Below are positions 22,447 to 34,115 of a stretch of DNA of 64,000 nucleotides, piece by piece (position 1 is the first letter of the stretch; every line of letters starts with the position of its first letter). The DNA comes from Puccinellia tenuiflora (taxonomy: Eukaryota; Streptophyta; Magnoliopsida; Poales; Poaceae). The translations under genes and the position numbers were made by a program. The stretch covers positions 714,669 through 778,668 of the forward strand of contig QRDG01000527.1 in NCBI GenBank assembly GCA_012064385.1. Direction: 5' to 3'. The notes below the pieces were generated by a model, which saw only the letters and a program-made list of their open reading frames with translations, had not been told where the DNA came from and made no database searches.

Positions 22447-25400
22447 AGCAAAGAGAGACTGAGTACGATGTACTCGCAAGTTTAGTAGGGCGATATAGGC
22501 CCAATGACTGACGGAGGCTCTAAAGCTGTTTATGTATCTCTTTTGCATAAAGCTAAATTTTAATAAACCGAAATATAACATGACACATGGCATTCGTCTA
22601 CTCAGAAATATTTTTATAAAGGGGTAAGAGAGTAACATTTTCATCTTCGGTTCTCGGCGAACCTACTTGCAACCATCACCACTCATCTCACACAAGGCAC
22701 TCCCTCGACTCCCCCTCGAGGAAATGAACCTTTATCTCAAGTTGATTATGCAACCTTTAGCTGCCATATCAATTAGGTTAAATGTTATCTATGGTCTCGT
22801 ATATCCGTTCCCAAGTCGTCCATAACCGCGGACACGGCTTTTCGAAAAGATTAACCCTGCAGGGGTGTACTATTTGAAGTCGCCAGGTTTCCGCAGGAAC
22901 CCCAGCTCCTTATCCATTGGTACCGTCCGGCTCACCTAGTTGGCCCTCTTCCGGGGAAGACCGGCGAGCGGGCGCGGTTAGACCTTTACATTGCATGAGA
23001 CTTACTCAAGGGCCATCAGTGGCGGAAGGACAGGTTCAGCGCTCCCAGCGCCCTGCCCCACCGTCACATCCTACACACCACCATCCTCGTTTTCCTTTTT
23101 CCACCAACACCACACACGCGCAAATGGAAATAGCAAACTAGAGGACCCTTGACAAGCCCCTCACAAATTATTCGGTCAAAGGGGGTTCCATATGCCCCCA
23201 CCGCCGGAAGCACGCTCAGTCTTGGTTCTAGAGACAAGAACTCGCACCTAGGGGCCAGAGTGAGGCAAAACACCATCCCCGATGGCAACTCACCCAAGCC
23301 ATCTTAGCATTTTAATTAAGCATCACAATTATCCACCATGCCCGAGTCATTCCATCAACATCAACAATTATGGAATTCAACAACGGACAAACTAGTATTT
23401 CCACTAAACATTTCTAAGCATGGCTAAGCATAGCTAAGCTTATGAATATAACAATAATTCTATCTTTATCTCGGCCAACACTTCAACCCTAGGTTTCATA
23501 GGTAGGGATACATGTGATTGGCTCGGGGAAGAACATGCATTCATAGGATACTCTAATAATTACCAAAAGAGACATTGAACCGCATGCAATATTATGGTGG
23601 ATAAAATAATTTTATAAAATCATAGGATGCTAGATGCCAAGAAGGTTAGGTTATCTCTTGCCTTGCTGCCCGGTCGTGAAGTACTGCTCGTCGGTGTAGT
23701 TATCGGTAACCTCGACTCCGGAATCTATCGATACCCAAAAGAGAATACAAAGAACACATAAATCACACGAACTCAAGATGCAATGCGCAAACACATGATG
23801 ACATGTCCAATTGTTGCAAGGATATCATTATCTAAATTAGATAGCAACATTAAATGAGGGGCCAAGTAATTAGTGCAATTATTTGGAACCAACCCCATAT
23901 TTATCTTAGTGACCACATTCTTCATAAATTATCAAATTACTATGGAAGTGGCTCAAATATGCATGAGCATGACATGAATGGATAGGTTTCGTTCTTCCGA
24001 TCATTTCGGTAATTTATTTATAAAATTCGGAGTACCGATGAATAAATAGCAAATTAATTAAATAAAAGAATTTAATTCATTTAACCAAATTATGAATAAC
24101 AACAAATAAAAATTTGTGATCATGATGTGATGAGTGCATAACTTGATAGCATTTGAAGTGTGGATCACATTGATATTTAATTCATAAATTTTGGACAATT
24201 ATTCAGAAAGTTATGAATTTCCCAGTTTGGGTATTAAATAACCCATTTTAGGAATTCTTGAATATCCAAAAGGAAATAACTCCAAAAGAAGATTACAAGG
24301 ATTCCAAAAAGTAGAGTTTGTTTTTCTGATCAAAATGGTATTTCATTTGCCAAAATTTGACCAGTAGTTGAAAAGTTATGAATTAATTAAAATTCCAAAG
24401 CATTTTCTAATTTGCAGGAAATACTGTACGGGCCGGCCTCCAAACCGGCCCAGACCGGGGTGCAGGCCGGGGAGGTGCCAGAAGCCTCCGGCCTCTGGAC
24501 CGGCCCATGCCGGGCGTTAGGCCGGGCCCATGCCCGAAGGAACCAGCCTCGTGGCCGGCCCAGGCCGGGCGCTAGGCCGGGCACGTTTCCGAGCCGAGCG
24601 GCCTCCAGGCCGGCCGAACAGGGCTTCCAGGCCGGACCGTCCGGCGCGGCGGCACGGCGATGGCCGGCGTCGATTGGCGGCGCTAGGGGGAGAGGGACGA
24701 AGGGGAAACACACTAAAGAGAGAGGGGCTCACCCTGAACCGATTGGCGAGGTCAGCGAGACGAGGGAGAGGCAGAAACTCGCCGGAATCGTCCCGGGCGG
24801 CGGCGGCCAAGATCGATGGTGTCGAGGACGAAAACGTCGGGGACGAAGCACCCCGGCTCAATTCCACCGGCGGTGTGGGAGAGTAGACCGAGGCGGAGCT
24901 CGCTGTACTCTTGGATTATCGCGGGGCGGGCCAGGACGATGGCGACGGCTCGGCACAGCGGCGGTGATAAAGGAGCTCGGGGAGGAGAGAAATGGCTCCG
25001 ATCCGGAAATCTCGGGGAGGAAACGGGAGGAGTGGGCGAGGGGGGGCAGGTGAACGCCGACTCGGTCTCCATAAACGTCGCAGAGGCCACGGCGGCAAGG
25101 GCAGCTCGGCCGGCAGGGAGGCATGGCGCCAGTGCGCCAAGGCCACAGTGGACAGGGAGAGAGGGAAAAAGAATAAATTGCAAACAAGTCCCTGGGAAGT
25201 TTGAATTTCTTGCAAACAAGCCCAGCAGCAGGGTTTAACCATTTAATTAGAGCCCCAGGACATTTCCTAAAATCCCAGAAAAATTCATAGAGACTAGAAT
25301 TAACATCTAGAACCATCTCAAAAATTGGTGAGGTCAAATAAATTAGTTTGCTCAACATTTGTTCATAACTTCTAGTTAGGGTAATTTGGAGCAATTTCCA

Positions 25401-25836
25401 AAATGCATTTAATTGGGGCATTTATACAATTCCAAAAATATTGAAAATTTTCATGGAAGCTCTCCCACCCATATGGAGACTCCCCATAATGTTAGTTGGA
25501 ATTTTTGGAAGTTCTAAATTGGTTCCAAAATTATGAATTGAATTCAGCCAATTTTGATCTCTCATGACAATTCTTAATTAGCAATAATTGGAAAGGCGAG
25601 GAAATGTTATAAACTGCAAAGTTGGAACTTCCTCATCAATTTGGAAATTCATTTACTAGTTTCCAAGTTTGGCATTGCATTTGGTTGGAGGTTTTGGGGA
25701 AGGTTCGCTCCCCATTTCAATTGTTTCCAGAAGAAAGTTTGCAATGGCAAATGCTTATGGATGATATGATGCAAAACAAGGAAACAAAAGTGGAAAAATT
25801 CTTCGTATTTTTCGTTACCAAGTTAGGGCTGTTACA
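22447..25836 (-). mobile_element. Second copy of the 3.4-kb LTR, inverted and 3'-truncated
   Basis: On the minus strand it starts TGTAACAGCCC at 25836 and follows the solo LTR at 15805-19186 through many shared blocks, for example CATAGGATGCTAGATGCCAA. It stops at 22447, equivalent to about 18791 in the other copy, so about 395 bp of the LTR end is missing. It carries a longer GC-rich central segment (24420-25160) than the other copy. No target duplication can be tested because one end is lost. Confidence 0.85.
24425..24660. repeat. GGCCGG/CCGGCC-rich block inside the inverted LTR copy
   Basis: Dense runs of CCGGCCCAG and CAGGCCGG with short spacers. The overlapping open frames in all directions (Pro/Arg/Gly-rich) follow from the repeat and are not genes. 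A similar block occurs in a different LTR at 63680-63870. Confidence 0.75.
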
Positions 25837-28044
25837 TAGGTGTTTGATCAAATTCTTAAATAGAAGGTTACCTGGTCCACGTACTGGGAACAACAGTATT
25901 GATTAGTACTTTACTGGGAACAACAATGTTGATTCCTTTCATATGTAGACACCCGAATTCTGCTACTTTACTGATTATTCTGATATTGATCTTTACTTCA
26001 CGGATTATTTTATATGTGATAATCCGAGAAGATGATTTTTGCATATACACAACGTTTATGAGCATGATGAGCGAGGTTTTTTTTCATTACGTTAGTTTTC
26101 TTCAAACAAGTATAAACTGCTCTTTTTTACTTTCCTATTCATTTATTATGCGAAAGTACACTGATAGTAAGTATGCTTGGTACTGATAGATGAAGTGAGA
26201 GCTCCATGTGCTCATGTTGTTGCTGAAAGGCTTGCTACAACAAACTGAAGGATTTGGTTTATGGGGCTTGTAAATTGGTTACGTCACCTGACAAAAGCCT
26301 AAGGTACGTAAGCCGAACTATCTCCACAAGTCAGTTGGGATGTCTCTGGTTTGAATTTCTGCCATATCTACATGTAAGGATCATAGGCATATCTTGTAGA
26401 GCACTTGTAACGAAAATAAATAAATAGGGTCAATCATTGCAGGTTTAGAATTTCACATCATTGACAATTTTGTATGGTTACATGTTAGAATTTATCAGTT
26501 GTTTCCACCTTTGCGAATACTTGGATCACTTATGATAAGATGCTCTGGTGGTAAATTTCTTCTCTGTTCACTGGACCAAGAAAATGAATTATTGTGGCGA
26601 AACCAATTTCACGTGATTTGTGCAGAGCTACATATGTCTGTTTAATTCATGAATGGTGTAGGATCAATGAGGAAAAGACGCAGAGCTAATCAAATCAAGT
26701 GTGCTTATGTCTCAAAATATATAGATGGTTTTTCTGTCTTTTTCTGCCATTCGAGTGAGCTTATCTCCTATCAGATTTACTTCCATTGTTTTACTTGCAG
26801 CTTGAAACTTACACTGGTAATTATGAAGCAAGGTGTTTCGGTGGAGCAAAGGAAAGGAGTTTAACTGAGTTAAATATGAAGGATAGTAAAAGGAAATACA
26901 TATCCGGAAGCACCAAGATAAAGAACACTTTTTAGCAAATCCATATAGAACAGGGTATAAACAACTAAACTGATATTAATGTTTCCATGAGCTTTGTATA
27001 TCCTTTAGGAATTATAAATTGCTCTTATTGATACTAAAAAAACAAAACCAAGAATGGTGTATACTTCTGATGCTACAACAGAAAAGCTGCAGCATAGGGC
27101 ATAGGTTCCCATCTTGGTTTGGTTTAGAACATAACCAATTGCCAAGAGGATATTATGATAAGCAAGAGCCGTATTATGATAAGTATTTGCTTCCTTCAGT
27201 ATAATATTTTTAACTTGTTTCTCCATTTTGGTTTAGAACATTACCAATTGCCAAGTAAACTGTTTAGAGTTTTTCTTGGTTTGGTTTAGAACATAACCAA
27301 TTGCCAAGAGGATATTATGATAAGCAAGAGCCGTATGAGATCATGTGAGTGAGTGCATGTTAGCAGGATTTAACGGTTGGAGTTTTTCTATGTTTTCGCG
27401 AGGCTATGATTTAATTGATTGATCTGCTGTGGTGCAGATTACTTGACTTGGCATTGCAGGACTTAATACAGATCATGTTCTTTTCTATATGTAAGAGAAA
27501 TCTTGCTTGTTCCAGTGGTAAACTATTCTGAATTCCTATAATGATGTGGGCTGCTCCCACCTGAAGTTCTTTTCCATACTTGGTCATGGTATTCAGAATT
27601 TGAAAGATCCAAAAGTGAGGTATTGTATATCTTCTCCAGACCTGGTCAATGGGATGCTACAAAATTGCCTGAAAAATAGTTTTACCACCACTGATATTTT
27701 CAGTTTGTCTTTTTAAACTGTTAGCATCTTGGTTCTACAACTCGATTTGCTCATGTGCATGATACTGCACTGCCTACTAATCTTTGTTAAAATTGTCTAT
27801 GATGTCTTAATAACCGAGCTCTGCTCGTGAACTAATTAGGATGATGAGATCCCAGATAAATCACTTGATATTACAGCGATGAACAAGCTAGGATGGTTCG
27901 CGTGAAGGTATTCATGACATGAACTGAAGCTCTGTATTTTTTGTTGGTAGTTCAGTCTACACTAAATAATAAATCTCTGTACTTCTATTATATTCAGACT
28001 TTTGCAGACATCTTGTCCGATAGCATACATGTTCTAATTTTTTA
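25837..28044. other. AT-rich intergenic DNA with a local duplication
   Basis: No coding region is supported. A segment of about 60 bp (TTGGTTTAGAACATAACCAA through GATAAGCAAGAGCCGTA) occurs at 27113-27173 and again at 27274-27336. A partial third copy lies at about 27225-27262, giving a spacing near 161 bp. ACTGGGAACAACA is doubled at about 25883 and 25914. Confidence 0.55.
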
Positions 28045-28083
28045 TACTCCCTCCGATCCATAAAAAGTGTCGCCCACTTAGTA
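28045..28083 (+). mobile_element. Stowaway-type MITE end (remnant)
   Basis: TACTCCCTCCGATCCATAAA followed by AGTGTCGCCCACTTAGT matches the terminus of the intact Stowaway at 29032-29129. No opposite end is found nearby, so this is a truncated copy. Confidence 0.6.
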
Positions 28084-29031
28084 AATATTCTAAATTTTGA
28101 CATTATGTTTCTGACCTACCAATTAGTACAACTTTTATGTTGAATAACTAGCATATATGTTTCTACAAATCTTGTCTGGGACTTCATTTACTATCTTTCA
28201 AATTACCTTTGTAAAATGAGGTGTTTAAACAGCCTCTGTCCATACCATTGTGCATATAATTGTAACTATTTGCTCAACCTAATTATGACAGTTTTTTTAT
28301 TCTTGCTGCATTGCATTTCACAGGAGATTGTTTGATTCTAAAGTCAATGCAGTCAGGAGTGATAATGCTTGCATATGAAGCCGATGTAAAGGATGAGGGG
28401 GAACAAATGAGAAAGATGTGTTGCTTCACGTGGGTATATGTCAGCTTGATTTCGGTCTTTGGTTGCCTGGAACTTTCTCATGTTCTTTCACATATGAATA
28501 TGACATCTGGTATAATTAAACTTTCTGCCCATCATACTTCTGTACAGATGTTTTACTCAAATATTTTGTCCTTAACTTAATATGGAAAGGACCCCGTGGA
28601 TTTTTTTAAAGATAGAAACTGCGTTACACCACCTGGAGTCAGTTTCCGTCCACCGTGTTTCGGATACAAGGAACAAACCACATATTATTCTTCACCAAGG
28701 AATACTATGCTGATGCAAATTGCATACCAAAAAAGAGTGCTATAATTATGTTTATTTTATCATTTTGGCTAACAGAGATGTTGATTTTGTATTTCTGTAT
28801 GTGAATGTAAATGTAAGGCCATAATTCTGGCAACTGCAGTTATAATCTCTGCAGTTATAATCTGGTGATTCTTTGATGATGCTTTTATATTGGATTTCAA
28901 GTGACATCATTCAGATTTTCATCATATTAGCAGAATATCGTGCATAGCTAATTTACTTATACCGTTGTCGCTTATCCTTGAAGAAGCTTGTGGTTGACAG
29001 TTGGATGTTCATTTGAAAGTTCGAATTGTAA
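28084..29031. other. AT-rich intergenic DNA, nothing recognised
   Basis: Only short frames are present (for example an 89-codon frame at 28311-28580 with no domain). No repeats or structured RNA are evident. Confidence 0.5.
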
Positions 29032-29129
29032 TACTCCCTCCGATCCATAAAAATTGTCGCCCACTTAGTACAAAATTTGTACTAACTTAGTACAAAATGA
29101 GCGACACTTTTTATAGATCGGAGAGAGTA
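29032..29129. mobile_element. Complete Stowaway MITE
   Basis: 98 bp including the TA target duplication, reading TACTCCCTCCGATCC at one end and GATCGGAGAGAGTA at the other. The two halves are nearly perfect inverted repeats that can fold into one hairpin. It is a typical Mariner-derived grass MITE. Confidence 0.9.
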
Positions 29130-29572
29130 GCTGTTTAGCCGATGTACCTGAATGGAGATAGTTATGGAAAACATGTACGTCATGTTTTCATACTTTCTTA
29201 TATAAGTTTCTTTGCAATTGTTTGATATTCTCGAATGGAATGCCCATGAACCAGGTAGCCATGCATGGGTTCCCTGTATTCTTTCAAAGCAGTCTTTCAA
29301 CGCATTGGGAGTTCTTGAAGGGAAATGACTATGAAATAGGAAAGTGAACTTTGTGGAGCAATGTTCTGATTTTTATTTCCTACCGATTTGCAAAGTTACT
29401 TGTAGTACTAGACTGTATTTGAGAATGCTGAAATTTTCTCTCTGCCAGTTTGCCTAGATCTTGTGATTTGTTGCTGATGTCTACTCTTGTGATGACTTAG
29501 TTCAGTCAAATTAAACTAACACATTTAAATGGCTATGTCGAAAAAAATTTACCATGTCGGTTTGATGTGTCG

Positions 29573-29601
29573 GCGTAGCATCGCACGGGGCATTTTGCTA
29601 G
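29573..29601 (+). mobile_element. Possible Helitron 3' terminus
   Basis: AGCATCGCACGGGGCATTTTGCTAG followed by T resembles the CTRR ends of cereal Helitrons. The AGCA/TGCT pair could form only a weak stem. No 5' TC end is identified, so this is a tentative call. Confidence 0.3.
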
Positions 29602-29756
29602 TACCCTATAATGAATAAAGTATCTGTTACATTTGCCCAACTAGAAAGAGAAAAAAAATGAAATGAACAAATCCGTGAAATTAATAGGTTGTTGCAACTT
29701 GCAAGGCACGGGCCAAGCTGTCGACCAAAGACAGCCAGCTGCGGTTCGGGCTGGCA

Positions 29757-30683
29757 TCACCGTCGGTAGCACTGCACGTGCAAGAAGAAGCCGCCAGGCG
29801 GCGGCGCCGCCGGCTGATCCGCCATCCACAGCCTCCCTTCCTTCTCCACCCTCGACCTGACCATGAACTGTGCCCCGGCGCCGCCGCGGCCGAACCACCA
29901 GTCGTGGACGTCCCACATGACGTCGACCACCTCCCCGTCGCCGAGCACGGCCGCGCGGTTGCCACGGAATCCCCACCCGACCCGCCGCACGCCGGCCACC
30001 TCCTCTCCGTCGATGCTCACCCGCACCTCACCGTCCACCCCGCCCCTGCCCCCGCACGCGCGCACCGCCACCTCGTGCTCCTCCCCGCCCTCGCGGAACC
30101 TGCAGCGGGTCGCGTGTGCCGCGGCCCCGGCGCCGCGCAGCTGCTCGCGCCGGCTCACTAGGTGCTGCCCGGCGGCGACGGGGGCGGAGGCGAACTGGCG
30201 GGAGAGGTCGCCCGCGCCGAGGAGGAGGGCGAGCTCGGCGTCCGCGACGACCGCGAGGCAGTAGTCGCCGCCGGAGGGCTCCGGGGAGGAGGAGGAGGAG
30301 GCGCGGGACGCGTCGTACTCGGCCGCCGCGACGTCCCAGTGGACGCCGACGGCCGTGCCGGCGCCGATCACGAGGGACCTGCTCCCCCGCTTCTTCCGCA
30401 GCACGTGCTGCTGCAGCTGGGCGGCGCCGCTCCTCGACGACGGAGAGGAGGGGAGGCCTTCGTCGTCTTCGTCGAAGGCGACGGCTAGCCCCGGGGCTCC
30501 GGCTGTGCTCCGGGTCCACGTCACACGGATGAGGATCTCCTTGCCCGAGGACAGACGCGCGCTGTACACGCTGGTGGTCGCCGCCTGCAGCGTCCGGTCG
30601 AGCGCGCAGCCGCGGCCGGAGACGGAGGCGGCGGCGGCGGAGACGGCGACGGAGCCGTCCCCGAAGCACGACAGGTCCCGCAT
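29757..30683 (-). CDS. DUF868 family protein (intronless)
   Basis: A 308-residue single-exon gene starting at the ATG at 30683 (MRDLSCFGD) and ending at 29757. Family features in order: the N-terminal MRDL block; a region on responding to or modifying with SGKEILIRVTWTR (about residues 46-60); the HWDVAAAEYDAS block; YCLAVVADAELALLLG; VSRREQLRG (about 175); VSIDGEEVAGVRRVGWGFRGNRAAVLGDGEVVDVMWDVHDWWF (about 225-270). These match plant DUF868 (PF05910) proteins, whose usual length is about 270-340 residues. Biochemical function is unknown. Very high GC is normal for grass single-exon genes and explains the long overlapping frames on the other strand. The PIF/Harbinger element begins 373 bp upstream of its ATG. 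Confidence 0.9.
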   Translation of the reverse strand: MRDLSCFGDGSVAVSAAAASVSGRGCALDRTLQAATTSVYSARLSSGKEILIRVTWTRSTAGAPGLAVAFDEDDEGLPSSPSSRSGAAQLQQHVLRKKRGSRSLVIGAGTAVGVHWDVAAAEYDASRASSSSSPEPSGGDYCLAVVADAELALLLGAGDLSRQFASAPVAAGQHLVSRREQLRGAGAAAHATRCRFREGGEEHEVAVRACGGRGGVDGEVRVSIDGEEVAGVRRVGWGFRGNRAAVLGDGEVVDVMWDVHDWWFGRGGAGAQFMVRSRVEKEGRLWMADQPAAPPPGGFFLHVQCYRR

Positions 30684-31055
30684 TTGCTTTGGTAGTTTGC
30701 TTGCTGCACGAGGTGATCAGGTAGGATCAGACGTGGCGACTGCGATGAACGAGGCTAACAAATGTAGGCGAGCGAGGAGGAGGAGGAGGAGAGGCGGACA
30801 CGATGGTCGATGGATGCTCGGATTTGATGCTTGATTTGTTCGGAGGAGCGACCGCGCGCGGCGCGAGGGTGTCCTGTCGTTGGGTGAGCCTGCCTGCCTG
30901 CCCGCGTATAGGTGGCAGTCGCATCATAATGAGACGATGTCAGATGCCAAACTCAACCGAAAATTGCAGTCGGCACCGAGGAAGGTGGAGGCGAATCCGG
31001 GTTCGGTGGATGCCGGAGACAGAGGAAGAACGCGGCCGGCGGAGATCACCTCTAA

Positions 31056-33051
31056 CAGCAACTCCAGCCGTCCCCCACGAAGCCGCCAGGACAACTTTTC
31101 AACTCCGGCGATTCATTATCTCCGTAGTCACGCTCACAGGGCTTCAAGGTCTCGTTTTTCGTTGGATTTGGACCAAATTTTATCTGGCGTCCTAACCCGA
31201 ACCCAGCGCGCTGGGTTCGGCCTGGGGGCGCCGGCGAAAGGGGAAAACCACGCGGGCCACCCCTGTCAGCGAGATAACGCACCTTTCCACCAACAGATTC
31301 GTCCTTTCCTCCTCTCCTTCTCCCCGTCGCCGAGACCGAATCCTCCCTTCCGCCGCGAGCTCGCCACCAAAACCACCGCCAACCACCGCGACGACACCCT
31401 CTGCCGTGTCCCCCTCCCCGCCCTATCCGCCTCCACCCGAGAATCGCCGTCGCGGTCAAGCTTTGCGCACATCCGCCTCCACCCTGCCCGCGAGGTGTTC
31501 GACGCTTTGCCTCGATGGACTCCGACGATGAGGAGATGCTCGCCTGTCTGGTTGGCCTGTACGACGCCGATGCACAGCCGAAGCGCGGTGGTTCGGCACC
31601 AGGTCGGCGCAAGAGCAAGGCACGCCAGCGTGCCGAGGGGTATTGCATGCTATATGCCGACTACTTCGCCAACGATCCAGTACACGGCGAGAAGACATTT
31701 CGGCGCCGTTTCAGGATGAATCGGCACCTTTTCCTTAAGATTGTGCATGGCGTCCGAGAGTTCGACAACTACTTCGTTTGCAAGAAGGATTGCACCGGTA
31801 CGGTTGGTTTTTCCTCGCTCCAGAAGTGCACGGTCGCATTGAGATTGCTTGCATATGGAGCTCCAGCTGATTCGCAGGATGACTATCTGCGCATGGCCGA
31901 ATCTACCATCCTTGAGTGCTTCTACAGGTTCTGCAGAGCCGTAATTGGCGCATTTGGACCTGAATATTTGCGATCACCCACTGCTGAAGACACTGCTCGG
32001 ATCCTAGCCGAGAATGAAGCAAGAGGATTTCCTGGGATGCTAGGAAGCATCGACTACATGCACTGGAAATGGAAGAACTGTCCATTTGCTTGGCAGGGGA
32101 TGTACAAAGGGCACAAAGGCGGTTGCAGTGTCGTACTTGAGGCAGTGGCTTCGTATGATACCTGCATTTGGCATTCCTTCTTTGGAATGCCAGGATCAAA
32201 CAACGACATCAACGTCCTGCAGTGCTCGCCTGTCTTCTCCAAACTTGTTGAAGGTATTGCTCCCTCGGTGAACTTCAAGATCAACGGGCACCATTACAAC
32301 AAGGGATACTACCTGGCAGATGGTATCTATCCAAAATGGTCAACATTTGTGAAAACCATCTCAAACCCTGTGCCGAAGATGGCTCAAGCTTGGTTTGCCA
32401 AGTGTCAGGATGCTTGCAGGAAGGATGTCGAGCGGGCATTTGGTGGGATCCAAGCTCGATTTGCTGTTGTCCGGTATCCCGCTATGTCCTGGTCGAAAGA
32501 TCAGATGTGGGAGGTGATGACTTGTTGTGTGATCTTACACAACATGATCATTGAGAGCGAGCGAAAGTATCCAGTAGATGAGAAGGAGAAGAAGGTGCCA
32601 TACTTCAGACAGGGTCCTCTCGTGGGCGAGGATCCAGAGGAGAGCGAGCGTCTGCCTGTACCGAAATCATGGACTGCCTACCTTGCAAAGCGTCAGGAGA
32701 TCCGAGACCCAGTAGTTCATGAGCAATTGCAGCAAGATCTGGTGGAGCACCTGTGGAGGCGCAAAGGCGAGGTCTAGATTTTATGTAATTTGATTTTAAA
32801 AAATTATTTTAAATTTTATGATTTGTTAAACAATTTGTAATAATTTTTCTGTCGAATTATTTGATACAAATGATAAATTTGCTTTAAAAATAATTGATTT
32901 ACTAGTAAAATGGGGTTCTATGATTATTTTCGCCGGAAAATATCGGGTTGGAGGGCGACACGGCTGAGAATCGGGCTGCCGCCGACGCCCCCCAGCAGGT
33001 CCAAAAAATCGCCGGTAATTCGACCTTGGGGGCCAACGGCTGGAGTTGCTC
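31056..33051 (+). mobile_element. PIF/Harbinger DNA transposon with intact transposase
   Basis: 1,996 bp with terminal inverted repeats CAGCAACTCCAGCCG (left) and GAGCAACTCCAGCCG (right, on the minus strand). It is flanked by the superfamily's 3-bp duplication TAA (31053-31055 and 33052-33054). It holds one open frame, the transposase at 31515-32777. The second Myb/SANT-like ORF found in autonomous PIF/Pong elements is not present within these ends. Confidence 0.9.
31515..32777 (+). CDS. PIF/Harbinger (HARBI1-like) DDE transposase
   Basis: A 420-residue uninterrupted frame starting MDSDDEEM. Residues about 60-90 hold the conserved RRRFRMNRHLFLKI region. Residues about 100-145 look like a helix-turn-helix (SLQKCTVALRLLAYG). 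The DDE_Tnp4 catalytic core is complete: D180 in GSIDYMHW, D269 in YYLADGIYPKW, and E306 in DVERAFGGIQARF. Transposases of this family cut and paste DNA at TTA/TAA sites and normally need a Myb-like partner for nuclear import and binding. The frame has no stop, and length and catalytic residues are as expected, so this copy could be recent or a domesticated gene. The clear TIRs and target duplication favour a transposon. Confidence 0.92.
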   Translation: MDSDDEEMLACLVGLYDADAQPKRGGSAPGRRKSKARQRAEGYCMLYADYFANDPVHGEKTFRRRFRMNRHLFLKIVHGVREFDNYFVCKKDCTGTVGFSSLQKCTVALRLLAYGAPADSQDDYLRMAESTILECFYRFCRAVIGAFGPEYLRSPTAEDTARILAENEARGFPGMLGSIDYMHWKWKNCPFAWQGMYKGHKGGCSVVLEAVASYDTCIWHSFFGMPGSNNDINVLQCSPVFSKLVEGIAPSVNFKINGHHYNKGYYLADGIYPKWSTFVKTISNPVPKMAQAWFAKCQDACRKDVERAFGGIQARFAVVRYPAMSWSKDQMWEVMTCCVILHNMIIESERKYPVDEKEKKVPYFRQGPLVGEDPEESERLPVPKSWTAYLAKRQEIRDPVVHEQLQQDLVEHLWRRKGEV

Positions 33052-33054
33052 TAA

Positions 33055-34115
33055 TCTGCATGGGCTGTTACGCAAATCTGACCGAATTGTGGCATTCAGC
33101 TGTCACTGATCACGTGCGCGCAGACGCTCATGGATGAAAGGTCCATGAGAAAACGGCGACAGCTAGCGCGCCTGCGATCTCGCGCATGCATGTGACAGAA
33201 CGGCATGTGCGCTAGCTGTGCATTACGATAAACACATTGTGATCCATCTCGATATATTATATGCTTTGCCATCTCAACACCTGACCAACGGAGCATCCTT
33301 TGAATACATACAAATATCCCTTTAAGGTTAGCTGGGAGATCCTTATCGATGAGTCGATCCACCGAGGAACACTCCTGCCTAATCAAATGCAGCCTGCTCT
33401 TGCGGTCTTGCCTGCCGCCACCTGCCAGCTACTTCTCGATGCGTGGAATCTAAAATCATACTACATGAAACTACGAACCAAGGAACAATGCTCATTTTAT
33501 ACCTATTCCAGTGCATCGATGTAGTGGAAGTGTGGAAGGTAGAGATCGACTCAGGACATCTTCTTAACTACACTTGATCTTCTTTTTGCCACCCGCGCCC
33601 AACATTTGATAAGAAAAGGAACAATGGTACATTTAAGCCCATTACATCCTCTGTGGAGGTTTAACCGGTTCCCAAAAGGTAACACACCATCAAAATCATC
33701 AGACCCTTCGACCACAGGATCATTACATGAAGAAATTTATCAAAGGTCTTCACGTATAAACCCTCGCACCTCCCGATCGTCTTACGTTCCTGGCCCCTTC
33801 AACCGTCATGATTCTTCGATTCTTCAGCTCTTCAGCGCTAGATTAACCTTGAAGTCTCTTGTGCTTTCCTGGTGGTGCTATACATTGCTCCAACCTATGT
33901 TTCATCGTTGACGAACACAATGGAGTCTAGCCTCTAGCGTCTAAGCATCCGAGAAATGCTCAACCAAACCATCCGTAAGCCAGACCAAATCAATCGACCA
34001 ACATGTCATTTATAATCTTCGGGATGTTCCAAATCATACCGGAATTCACTATGTAAATCATAGTGTTGCTGTTATTACTATTCAAGGTCTACCAACTTGT
34101 TCACAGTTTAACCCA
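33055..34115. other. Intergenic DNA, no gene recognised
   Basis: An imperfect inverted repeat (CAGCTAGCGCGC at about 33161 versus GTGCGCTAGCTGTG at about 33206) could form a hairpin. Frames such as 33606-33911 have no domain. Confidence 0.5.

Noticed and set aside
24387..25421. Many overlapping 100-200 codon frames in the GC-rich block
   Set aside because: They arise from GGCCGG repeats inside an LTR and are not conserved with the other LTR copy.
30028..30669. Arg-rich 213-codon minus frame and several plus frames over the DUF868 gene
   Set aside because: They are by-products of very high GC content. The 29757-30683 frame has the conserved DUF868 motifs and the others have none.
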